Below, in pieces: positions 1 through 5,164 of a DNA stretch of 8,662 bases (positions are counted from its first letter, which is position 1; every line of letters begins with the position of its first letter). The stretch is from assembly GCA_022360415.1 (NCBI GenBank), contig JAKSDB010000197.1:1-8662 (forward strand). Direction: 5' to 3'. A program made the position numbers and the translations under genes. A model generated the notes under the pieces. That model saw only the letters and a program-made list of their open reading frames with translations, ran no database searches and had not been told where the DNA came from. This DNA is from Chlorobiales bacterium. GTDB taxonomy: Bacteria; Bacteroidota; Chlorobiia; Chlorobiales; Chlorobiaceae.

Positions 1-12
1 CATATCTCTTTT
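1..12 (-). promoter_or_regulatory. Ribosome binding site and start codon of a truncated partner toxin gene (parE-like)
   Basis: Read on the minus strand, the ParD stop codon TAA (15-13) is followed by AAAAGAGAT and then an ATG at 3-1, the last bases of the window. A purine-rich A/G stretch 5-9 bases ahead of an ATG, directly behind an antitoxin gene, is the usual layout for the second gene of a ParD-ParE operon. Only the start codon is inside the window, so the identity of the toxin is inferred from position alone. Confidence 0.45.
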
Positions 13-276
13 TTATACTGTAGATTTACCGGTTTTTCTTCCTCTTGCCGCTCGCTTGACTTCCTCTGCATCCCAGGTAGTAGCTTCACCGCTGTCAAAG
101 CCGGTCTGAATATCCTGACGCAACTGCTCCAGTTTTGCGGCACGAAAACGGTCCTGCTGTTCCATGAGGCGTAGAGCTTCACGAATCACTTCGCTGGCTG
201 AAGTGTAGAGACCGGATTTAACTTTCTGGCGAACCATATTCTCAAGCTGAGAGGTTAGATTAACATTGATCGGCAT
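13..276 (-). CDS. parD: ParD-family antitoxin (CopG/Arc-type ribbon-helix-helix protein)
   Basis: An 87-residue protein from the ATG at 276-274. The N-terminus (MPINVNLTSQLENMVRQKV) is the beta strand and first helix of a ribbon-helix-helix DNA-binding fold. It is followed by SGLYTSASEVIREALRLMEQ, the highly typical second helix of the ParD antidote family. The charged C-terminal half (residues 45-87) would be the toxin-binding tail. The family neutralises a ParE/RelE-fold toxin and represses its own operon as a dimer. The frame stays open upstream to an ATG at 354, but that segment covers a promoter and palindrome (316-354) and does not resemble the family, so the internal ATG is chosen even though its Shine-Dalgarno is weak. 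The toxin gene appears to start 9 bases after the stop, at the window edge. The family call is firm; activity cannot be judged. Confidence 0.88.
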   Translation of the reverse strand: MPINVNLTSQLENMVRQKVKSGLYTSASEVIREALRLMEQQDRFRAAKLEQLRQDIQTGFDSGEATTWDAEEVKRAARGRKTGKSTV

Positions 277-315
277 AACGTTGACTGTTTTTTTACTGAT
301 ATTGAAAGCACACAC

Positions 316-354
316 AATAATTGACATGTTATGACAATTATTGACACTTTTCAA
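316..354 (-). promoter_or_regulatory. Promoter with overlapping palindromic operator for parD
   Basis: On the minus strand, TTGAAA (354-349) is followed after exactly 17 bases by TAACAT (331-326), a reasonable sigma-70-type -35/-10 pair. A near-perfect palindrome spans 316-342: aataattg and caattatt arms around an 11-base centre, with the symmetry continuing inward (gacat/atgac). The palindrome covers the -10 box and spacer. A dimeric ribbon-helix-helix antitoxin bound there would block RNA polymerase, which is how ParD-type operons are normally autoregulated. The sequence pattern is directly visible; binding is inference. Confidence 0.5.
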
Positions 355-373
355 GCTTCTTTTGGAAAAATGG

Positions 374-447
374 GACGTTCATAACTATGTATACAAAGCA
401 GCAGATATTTTAAAGCGTTTGCCTCCCATTCATCGGCTCTTTGCCGC
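374..447. repeat. Direct repeat, copy A (pairs with 1029-1115)
   Basis: The segment from gacgttcataac through gcagcag, then ttttaaagcgtttgcc, cattcat and ggctc to gccgc recurs at 1029-1115 in the same orientation. Mismatches are few, but copy A lacks about 13 bases after gcagcaga. Shared blocks include aactatgtatacaaagcagcaga (split here as aactatgtatac + aaagcagcaga) and ttttaaagcgtttgcc. The two copies bracket the second toxin-antitoxin locus and one structured element. Origin unknown. Confidence 0.75.
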
Positions 448-507
448 AAAAGAATTATCCACAGGGGAATGACTGTGAGAACTGTGGAGGAGATATTCGC
501 CGATGCT

Positions 508-564
508 TTAAAATTCGGTGCGAAGCCCTTGGGTAGAAGATGTAAGAGGATACTCTACTTTCAT
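508..564 (-). pseudogene. Remnant of a ParE/RelE-type toxin gene
   Basis: An ATG at 564-562 overlaps the TGA of the preceding antitoxin (563-561) in an ATGA arrangement, exactly where the toxin of this module family normally starts. It encodes only 18 residues (MKVEYPLTSSTQGLRTEF) before TAA at 510-508. The opening MKVEY and the GLRTEF piece resemble the first strand and the 'GLG.EF' region of RelE/ParE toxins brought close together, which suggests an internal deletion of the intervening helix. Beyond the stop the sequence runs into direct repeat A. The overlap and stop are seen; the assignment to a decayed toxin rests on position and weak similarity. Confidence 0.5.
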
Positions 565-785
565 TTCCGCAACCGGTCCATCAGTTCTTTGTGTGACAGC
601 GGCACAGCGTCCCCTTGTTCGATTTCCTTTTCACGCTGCTTCGCCAAAGCCAGCGCTTCTTTTTCCGACATGTCATTCGGAATAAAATAGGGGTCTTCGA
701 GACTTTCCCATATAGCTTCTGCAAGGACTGCCCTCTCTCGCGGATTTAATCGCAATGCTTCACTTGCTATTTTATCAAGATTCAT
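561..785 (-). CDS. Putative addiction-module antitoxin (Unstab_antitox / TIGR02574-like)
   Basis: A 74-residue acidic protein. The pattern LNPRERAVLAEAIWESLED near the N-terminus is the signature of the small 'putative addiction module component' antitoxins. A helical linker (EKEALALAKQREKEIEQGD) and the closing LSHKELMDRLRK, the short C-terminal helix seen in this family, follow. The ATG at 785-783 is chosen because AGAGGGTGG lies just upstream. The family normally sits in front of, and overlaps, a RelE/ParE-like ribonuclease or gyrase toxin. Here the overlapping downstream gene is only an 18-codon stub, so this looks like an orphaned antitoxin. It could persist as an anti-addiction gene or simply be awaiting loss. 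Confidence 0.75.
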   Translation of the reverse strand: MNLDKIASEALRLNPRERAVLAEAIWESLEDPYFIPNDMSEKEALALAKQREKEIEQGDAVPLSHKELMDRLRK

Positions 786-821
786 AAACAACCACCCTCT
801 TTAATCTCATTGATCACATAA

Positions 822-951
822 GGACATCTCGATAAATTGTCGTGAGCGGGTTGACTACCAAGCAGAGGAACCGGAGTGTACATAGAGCACATGAGGATTC
901 CAAGCACCGCACAACGAAGCATTAGGTAGCGTAACATTTATAGAGGCGTCC
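822..951 (+). repeat. Structured dispersed element, copy 1 (inverted relative to copy 2 at 7801-7944)
   Basis: A 130-base unit bounded by an imperfect terminal inverted repeat: ggacatctcgataaa at the left, and at the right a sequence whose complement is ggacgcctctataaa. Internal blocks shared with copy 2 are ttgtcgtgagcg, ccggagtgtaca, acatgaggatt, gagcaccg-like (aagcaccg), caacgaag and tagaggygtcc. It carries no gene. Size, terminal repeats and lack of coding suit a MITE or REP-like dispersed repeat. No clear target-site duplication is visible. Confidence 0.7.
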
Positions 952-1028
952 ACAATACAACTGCTAACATGCTCCAAGAAAAATATACTGTGCTTTTGCT
1001 CACTCCTCAAAAAACAAATCAAAAGAGA

Positions 1029-1115
1029 GACGTTCACAACTATGTATACAAAGCAGCAGAGCGAAACCACACCTTTTAAAGCGTTTGCCCTCCATTCATG
1101 GGCTCCCGCTGCCGC
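1029..1115. repeat. Direct repeat, copy B (pairs with 374-447)
   Basis: Same-orientation copy of 374-447. It has the longer form of the unit, with an extra gcgaaaccacacc-type segment between gcagcaga and ttttaaagcg. The start-to-start distance of the copies is 655 bases. It may be a genome-wide dispersed repeat or the footprint of a duplication around the toxin-antitoxin locus. Confidence 0.75.
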
Positions 1116-1211
1116 TACCGCGCAGCCCTGTTAAAAATGAACCTCACACGGCTCTGAAACCAATATCATCATAGAGCAATCAGGACGACATATCACCATC
1201 GAATGCGAAAC

Positions 1212-1242
1212 AAAAAAAGCTTACAGGTAAAAACCTGTAAGC
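1212..1242 (-). terminator. Intrinsic terminator of tRNA-Lys (and secG)
   Basis: On the minus strand a perfect 10-bp stem, GCTTACAGGT / ACCTGTAAGC, with a TTTT loop is followed by seven T's (complement of 1218-1212). It lies 12 bases past the encoded CCA of tRNA-Lys, so it ends the tRNA transcript and probably the secG-tRNA transcript. Confidence 0.93.
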
Positions 1243-1254
1243 CTTTATTCCGTA

Positions 1255-1330
1255 TGGTGCGTTCGGAAGGAGTCGAACCCTCAACCCACTGATTAAGAGT
1301 CAGTTGCTCTACCACTTGAGCTACGAACGC
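1255..1330 (-). tRNA. tRNA-Lys(CTT)
   Basis: The minus strand folds as a standard cloverleaf. The acceptor is GCGTTCG / CGAACGC with discriminator A and an encoded CCA (1257-1255). The D arm contains GCTCAAGTGGTAGAGC. The anticodon stem ACTGA / TCAGT holds loop CTCTTAA, giving anticodon CTT. The T arm contains GGTTCGACTCC. The gene follows secG by 43 bases. A TAGAAT -10-like hexamer at 1345-1340 could give it its own promoter, but no good -35 is seen. The perfect terminator follows immediately. Confidence 0.97.
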
Positions 1331-1373
1331 AACTATTTCATTCTATCGCCGGTATATTTTTCTTATCAGGAGT

Positions 1374-1718
1374 TCATTCAGCAGTTTTTTCCGGTGCAGG
1401 CTGAGGCACTGCATTACCAGCAGGAGCTGGAGCTGAAGGCAGCTCTTTCTGCAAAATGCTTTCCCTGGTATCTATGGAAGACTGTCGGGAAGGCAGGGTA
1501 AACTGCACGATAAAACAGAGCACCATAACAATACCTGCAAGAATCGCGGTTGTCTTGCTGAGAAAATCACCTGTTCTTCTGACCCCGAGATTCTGGACGG
1601 TGCCCAGGCTCGCTATCCCGCTGGTCAGGCCGCTCCCGCCTTTGGGATTCTGCAAAAGCACAACGCCGATAAGCAGAATCGACGACAGCAGAATCAGAAC
1701 AAGAAGAAATATGTGCAT
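1374..1718 (-). CDS. secG: Protein translocase subunit SecG
   Basis: A 114-residue inner-membrane protein, an accessory subunit of the SecYEG channel that assists SecA-driven export. It has two membrane segments, about residues 3-22 and 52-75. The family's cytoplasmic loop signature lies between them: VVLLQNPKGGSGLTSG, then SLGTVQNLGVRRTGDFLSK. The C-terminal tail (77-114) is rich in Pro and Ala and longer than the minimal family member, as is common. The ATG at 1718 is the natural start: the first membrane helix begins directly after it, and a perfect TATAAT lies 21 bases upstream. Its Shine-Dalgarno is weak. It diverges from the DUF2905-hisB pair and runs toward tRNA-Lys, with no terminator of its own in the 43-base gap. 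Confidence 0.94.
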   Translation of the reverse strand: MHIFLLVLILLSSILLIGVVLLQNPKGGSGLTSGIASLGTVQNLGVRRTGDFLSKTTAILAGIVMVLCFIVQFTLPSRQSSIDTRESILQKELPSAPAPAGNAVPQPAPEKTAE

Positions 1719-1738
1719 AATCCGACAGGATATTGTTA

Positions 1739-1744
1739 ATTATA
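1739..1744 (-). promoter_or_regulatory. Candidate -10 box for secG
   Basis: A perfect TATAAT on the minus strand, 20 bases ahead of the secG ATG. No convincing -35 hexamer is found at 16-18 bases spacing (atacga at 17), so this is a partial promoter match only. Confidence 0.35.
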
Positions 1745-1767
1745 GAGGTCTTCTTCAAATATCGTAT

Positions 1768-1798
1768 CTTGCCTTCTATGTGGCAAGGTGCTTAATAT
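1768..1798 (+). promoter_or_regulatory. Candidate promoter with palindrome for the DUF2905-hisB pair
   Basis: TTGCCT (1770-1775) and TAATAT (1793-1798) are separated by 17 bases, about 28 bases upstream of the first gene. Each matches consensus at four of six positions. An inverted repeat, cttgcc - 8 bases - ggcaag (1768-1787), covers the -35 region. It is not followed by a T-run, so it is not a terminator and could be an operator. No regulator can be named. Confidence 0.3.
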
Positions 1799-1825
1799 CA
1801 GCAACTTTTAAACAAAATCCAAGGC

Positions 1826-2068
1826 GTGTTTACCGAACCGGGAAAGCTGCTGATTGCTATCGGAATAGTCGCTGTTTTTGCCGGTGTGCTGCTTCTGACT
1901 TTTCAGAAAACAGGCGTCCCGGGTTTTATGCGCTGGTTCGGGAACCTACCGCTGGACATCCGGATAGTCAGGGAAGATTACAGATTTTATTTCCCGATCG
2001 GAACGTCAATCGTTCTTTCAGCCATTTTAAGCTTTTTGCTTTATCTTGTCAACAAAATATTCAGGTAA
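1826..2068 (+). CDS. DUF2905 family small membrane protein
   Basis: An 80-residue protein with two predicted membrane helices (about residues 8-26 and 58-77). They are separated by a loop with the family pattern: FGNLPLDIRI, then VREDYRFYFPIGTSI. The N-terminal EPGKLLI and the loop identify the DUF2905 family; its biochemical role is not known. The GTG at 1826 is used as start. The frame is closed by a TAA at 1793-1795, no ATG precedes, and the family normally begins just before 'EPGK'. The CCAAGG just ahead of it is a poor Shine-Dalgarno. hisB starts 8 bases after its stop, so the two are almost certainly co-transcribed, though a functional link with histidine synthesis is not implied. Confidence 0.87.
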   Translation: MFTEPGKLLIAIGIVAVFAGVLLLTFQKTGVPGFMRWFGNLPLDIRIVREDYRFYFPIGTSIVLSAILSFLLYLVNKIFR

Positions 2069-2076
2069 TCATTCCC

Positions 2077-2679
2077 ATGTCCCATAACGAACAAAAAAAT
2101 ATCCGCTCGGCAAACGTTCAACGCAGAACATCTGAAACCGACATTCAGGTCGAAGTGAACCTTGAGGGTTCGGGACAGCATTCCGTTGACACAGGGGTGG
2201 TTTTCCTCGATCATATGCTTGCAAGCTTCAGCAAGCACTCGGAAATCGATCTCGTTGTAACATGCAAGGGAGATACCGATGTTGACGATCATCATTCCGT
2301 TGAAGACATCGCGCTTGTCATTGGCTCGGCAATCCTGAAAGCACTGGGCGATAAAAGAGGGATACAGCGCTATGGCTGGTCAATGATCCCGATGGACGAG
2401 GCTCTCGCACGTTGTGCGCTCGACCTTGGAGGAAGGAGCTACAGCGTGTTCAAATGCCGGTTCAGCAGGCCGGATATCAACGGATTCTCAACCGAGCTGG
2501 TTGAACATTTTTTCCTCTCGCTTTCAAGGACCTTACAGGCAAACATTCATCTCAGGGTTATCGAGGAAGGCAACTCCCACCACATGATCGAGGCCCTTTT
2601 CAAGGCCTTTGCGTACGCCTTCAAACAGGCCGTGGCAATCACTGGTTCAACTATCCCGTCGACGAAGGGGACTTTATAA
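2077..2679 (+). CDS. hisB: Imidazoleglycerol-phosphate dehydratase HisB
   Basis: A 200-residue monofunctional enzyme that removes water from imidazole glycerol phosphate to give imidazole acetol phosphate, the sixth step of histidine synthesis. Signatures in order are RRTSETDIQVEVNLEG (16-31), FLDHMLASFSKH (43-54), GDTDVDDHHSVEDIALVIG (65-83), DEALARCALDLGGR (107-120), ELVEHFF (140-146), GNSHHMIEALFKAFA (165-179) and STKGTL at the C-terminus. The two HH motifs with nearby Glu (H72, H73, E76; H168, H169, E172) are the manganese-binding set. There is no N-terminal histidinol phosphatase domain of the enterobacterial kind. The ATG at 2077 gives the usual length; a much longer upstream frame (to 1456) runs antisense through secG and is rejected. 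It converges on rny with a 28-base gap and no obvious terminator hairpin between them. Confidence 0.96.
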   Translation: MSHNEQKNIRSANVQRRTSETDIQVEVNLEGSGQHSVDTGVVFLDHMLASFSKHSEIDLVVTCKGDTDVDDHHSVEDIALVIGSAILKALGDKRGIQRYGWSMIPMDEALARCALDLGGRSYSVFKCRFSRPDINGFSTELVEHFFLSLSRTLQANIHLRVIEEGNSHHMIEALFKAFAYAFKQAVAITGSTIPSTKGTL

Positions 2680-2707
2680 GTGCGAGTCCGGGCTGGTTGG
2701 TTCCCCC

Positions 2708-4282
2708 TCACTTCGCGAACGCGACGGAGCGTTTTTCCCTGATGATCGAAACCTTGATCTGGCCTGGATAATCTGCTTCTTCCTCTATTTTATGCGCTAT
2801 ATCATGGGCAAGAATGTCCGCCTGCGAATCGTTGACATTTTCACCTTCTACAATCACACGAATTTCCCTTCCTGCCTGAAGGGCATAGGTCTTGATAACC
2901 CCTGGAAAACCTTTTGCGATTTCTTCAAGATTTTCAAGACGTTTTACATGGCCTTCTGCCGTTACAGCGCCTCTTCCGCCCGGTCGGGAAGATGAGATCA
3001 CATTGGCCGCCTCAACAAGGTCAGCTATAGGGTTTTCCTTTTCCACGTCGCCATGATGAGCGGCGATAGCATTGAGCACGACCTTCGGCTCCCTGAATTT
3101 CTGAAGATACTTCATTCCCGCAATGGCATGAGGGTCTTCGCTCTCGGGAAGGACAAGCCCGATGTCATGAAGAAGACCTGCGCGCTTGGCAAGCTTCGCG
3201 TCAAGCCTTATTTCCGCCGCCATGAGACCGGCAAGCATCGCAACCTCGCGGGAGTGCTGAAGCAGGTTTTGGCCGTAAACGGTATGGAACTTCATTTTCC
3301 CTATCATTGCGACCAGCTCTGATGGCATATCAGGAATTTGAAGGGAGGAAAGCGTTTCCTCGCCGGTGCTCATGATAACGTCATCGATCTCCTTTTTCGC
3401 GTCCTCATAAGCCTTCTCGATCGCAACAGGATGAATAACGCCGTCTATGAGAAGTTTCTGGAGGGTGAGCTTTGCGAGCTCACGTCTCAAAGGATCAAAA
3501 CAGGAGAGGATAACGACCTCGGGCGTATCGTCAACAATGATATCTACTCCGGTCGCATTTTCAAAAGCCTTGATGTTCCGGCCCTCACGACCGATAATCC
3601 TCCCTTTGAGCTCATCGCTTTGAATGTGCACGACCGAAAGCGCGCTTTCGTTTGCTTGTTCGAAAGAAACACGCTGTATTGCGGTAAGCAATGTTTTTCC
3701 GGCAATCCTGCTGGCCTCCTGCTCGGCTTCCTCATGAATCCTGTGAATTGTTTCCGTTGCCTCTTCACGGGCCACCGATATCATATTATCAATGAGCATC
3801 TGCTTCGCTTCTTCTGCCTGCAAATTGCCGATCGACTCAAGCTTCTGGTTCTGTTCGGCAATAATGCGTTCGAGGTCGCTGGTCTTGCTGGCAATTATCT
3901 CTCTGTCGTGCTCAAGCTCTTTGAGTTTTTCGGCTGCTTTTTTTTCACTCTCCCTGACTTCCTGGCTCTGGCGCTTGAGAACATTTTCCTTCTGACGGGT
4001 CTGTTTCTGCAGCTGGTTGAACTTGTTGTTCCTTACCGTAACATCAGCATCGTATTCACGTCTTCGTTTTTTCCATTCCTGGTTCACTTCAGCAACCTTC
4101 AGTTCCTTGTACTCATTCGCTTCTTTCTGGGCCTCCTGCACTATCTGAACAGCCCTCTCTTCAGCTTCGAGCACTTTTGTCGTCCCTATCCTCTCAAGCA
4201 GAAAACGACCGACAAAAAATCCTATGCAAAAAAACAGAAGTGATGCAACAACTATCAAAAAAAGGTTAACGACAATCCCCAT
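2708..4282 (-). CDS. rny: Ribonuclease Y
   Basis: A 524-residue membrane-anchored endoribonuclease that starts decay of many mRNAs. The order is the family's. A single N-terminal membrane helix (4-30) comes first, then a long charged coiled coil (35-200). A KH RNA-binding domain follows, with GRIIGREGRNIKAFE at 227-241. The metal-dependent HD phosphohydrolase domain has H343 in QHSRE, LHDIG at 371-375, AAHHGD at 407-412 and D421. Length is normal for the family. The ATG at 4282 has a strong AAAGGAGGG about 9 bases upstream. The gene follows the 6S-like RNA by about 60 bases and is the last gene of the minus-strand block. No feature suggests damage. Confidence 0.97.
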   Translation of the reverse strand: MGIVVNLFLIVVASLLFFCIGFFVGRFLLERIGTTKVLEAEERAVQIVQEAQKEANEYKELKVAEVNQEWKKRRREYDADVTVRNNKFNQLQKQTRQKENVLKRQSQEVRESEKKAAEKLKELEHDREIIASKTSDLERIIAEQNQKLESIGNLQAEEAKQMLIDNMISVAREEATETIHRIHEEAEQEASRIAGKTLLTAIQRVSFEQANESALSVVHIQSDELKGRIIGREGRNIKAFENATGVDIIVDDTPEVVILSCFDPLRRELAKLTLQKLLIDGVIHPVAIEKAYEDAKKEIDDVIMSTGEETLSSLQIPDMPSELVAMIGKMKFHTVYGQNLLQHSREVAMLAGLMAAEIRLDAKLAKRAGLLHDIGLVLPESEDPHAIAGMKYLQKFREPKVVLNAIAAHHGDVEKENPIADLVEAANVISSSRPGGRGAVTAEGHVKRLENLEEIAKGFPGVIKTYALQAGREIRVIVEGENVNDSQADILAHDIAHKIEEEADYPGQIKVSIIREKRSVAFAK

Positions 4283-4345
4283 TAAACTTTCCCTCCTTTG
4301 TGTGCCCGTTATCGCGGATAGAATAGAATGGACACTATTTAACGC

Positions 4346-4568
4346 AAAAAAATATCCGCACCTGCAGGGATGTGTAAGATTTAAGAACCCGTTTTAGTAC
4401 GGTGGGCGCCTCCTTCAGATTTTTTGCTTCCTCCGAGTTCCCGTCTCCGGGACCATCTTTACCTTGCGGTTCAGTAAGGCCTGCAATCCAAAAGAAGAGT
4501 ACAGCTCCCTGTTCTTAAGTGTTGGTTCTTTTACTTACAAAACACCCCTGTAATCGGTGCGGATATTT
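4346..4568 (-). ncRNA. ssrS: 6S-like RNA (candidate ssrS)
   Basis: The gene-free interval between zapA and rny folds on the minus strand into one long, interrupted hairpin of about 220 nt. The closing stem is AAATATCCGCACC / GGTGCGGATATTT, 13 bp. Inside it CAGGGGTGT pairs with ACATCCCTG, GTAAG with CTTAC, and AAGAACC with GGTTCTT. There follow two facing, largely unpaired strands of roughly 20 nt, then further imperfect helices (CTCTTC with GAAGGAG), and an apical hairpin CCCG-GAGA-CGGG. The 3' end runs into seven T's. A long rod with a central bubble, placed directly behind zapA, is the form and neighbourhood of 6S RNA, which mimics an open promoter and binds the housekeeping RNA polymerase. 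It begins about 20 bases after the zapA stop. It is slightly longer than typical 6S RNA, and no covariance model could be run; another structured RNA remains possible. Confidence 0.7.
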
Positions 4569-4590
4569 CTTCTACTTTCAATGTAAGCGA

Positions 4591-4854
4591 TTAGAGCGAA
4601 TTTTGCTCAAGAAAAAGATTAAGCCGGTCGATTTTTTCCTCCATTGATGAAAGACGTGCCTCGAGCTCGTTTTTCTTCTCGGCAAAATGTACAGCTGCAA
4701 GTACCGCAAACTTTCTATCCTCAAGGTCGGGTGCTTTTCCCGCAAACCGCTGCATGATCTCGTCAACCTCCATTGCAGCCTGTTCCGTCGACTCACGGTT
4801 CTCAACCCTCAACGGGTAGCTGTCACCGAAAATATTGACACTTATCTTCTCCAT
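4591..4854 (-). CDS. zapA: Cell division protein ZapA
   Basis: An 87-residue cytoplasmic protein that binds and cross-links FtsZ filaments at mid-cell. The N-terminal half has the ZapA pattern: VNIFGDSYPLRV (6-17), then EQAAMEVDEIMQRF (24-37). It continues with PDLEDRKFAVLAAVHFAEKK (42-61), matching the family's 'riavLaALniA' helix. The rest (62-87) is a short coiled coil for dimer/tetramer formation. The gene starts 7 bases after the stop of the upstream coiled-coil gene, so it depends on the pheT transcript or on a promoter within it. The 6S-like RNA follows, an association seen in many bacteria and one reason for both calls. Confidence 0.88.
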   Translation of the reverse strand: MEKISVNIFGDSYPLRVENRESTEQAAMEVDEIMQRFAGKAPDLEDRKFAVLAAVHFAEKKNELEARLSSMEEKIDRLNLFLEQNSL

Positions 4855-4861
4855 CGGCTAC

Positions 4862-5164
4862 TCAATCCGGTATCTCGTTTCTAAGCTCAACCTCTATTTT
4901 CTGCAGGATCATAACCAGCTTCTGTCTTATCTGGACTTTTTCCTCGTAGGAAAAATTGCCGACAGCTGTCTCCTGCCCTCCTCCTGAAACAGGAAGTTTG
5001 CATGACCGCAATATCGACTGAAGACTTGTAATTTCCGCCTGCAGCTGTTCGTTCTGTTTTCGGCAATCAGTCAACTGTTCAACAATCCGCCCCACTCGTT
5101 GTTCGAGCAGATCAAGACCTGAACCGTCTCTTTCAACCATGCGTTCTTCCATTCCTTCACGCAT
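4862..5164 (-). CDS. Small coiled-coil protein between pheT and zapA, function unknown
   Basis: A 100-residue soluble, charged protein. Residues 17-54 form a strong heptad-rich coiled coil (LDLLEQRVGRIVEQLTDC, then RKQNEQLQAEITSLQS). A Gly-rich break (59-70) precedes a second helix (FSYEEKVQIRQKLVMILQK, 71-89) that ends in ELRNEIPD. The ATG at 5164-5162 overlaps the pheT stop by one base (TGATG), indicating translational coupling. A TTG one codon earlier is less likely. zapA starts 7 bases downstream. Its size, coiled coil and coupling to zapA suggest a ZapB-like division partner, but I recognise no named family and this is inference from context. Similar small ORFs occur at this place in related genomes as I recall; that was not checked. 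Confidence 0.8.
   Translation of the reverse strand: MREGMEERMVERDGSGLDLLEQRVGRIVEQLTDCRKQNEQLQAEITSLQSILRSCKLPVSGGGQETAVGNFSYEEKVQIRQKLVMILQKIEVELRNEIPD

Larger units (their letters stand above)
786..1211. other. Gene-free interval with repeats between the antitoxin and the tRNA-Lys terminator
   Basis: About 425 bases with no convincing gene on either strand. It contains one copy of a structured dispersed element (822-951) and copy B of a direct repeat (1029-1115). The rest (952-1028 and 1116-1211) shows no recognisable coding, RNA or promoter signal. A minus-strand open frame at 855-1070 lies almost wholly within repeat sequence and has no family character. Confidence 0.6.

Noticed and set aside
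374..1115. Integron attC sites
   Set aside because: The repeats are cassette-like in spacing but lack the GTTRRRY and matching RYYYAAC core sites and the expected fold.
371..1115. CRISPR array
   Set aside because: Only two degenerate copies, far apart, with a gene between them; no regularly spaced short repeats.
1456..2076. Long N-terminal extension of the hisB reading frame
   Set aside because: It runs antisense to secG and across the DUF2905 gene; HisB homology and normal length begin at the ATG at 2077.
3338..4243. A 301-codon plus-strand open frame opposite rny
   Set aside because: Mirror of the RNase Y coding sequence with no family character; the minus-strand frame carries all KH and HD motifs.
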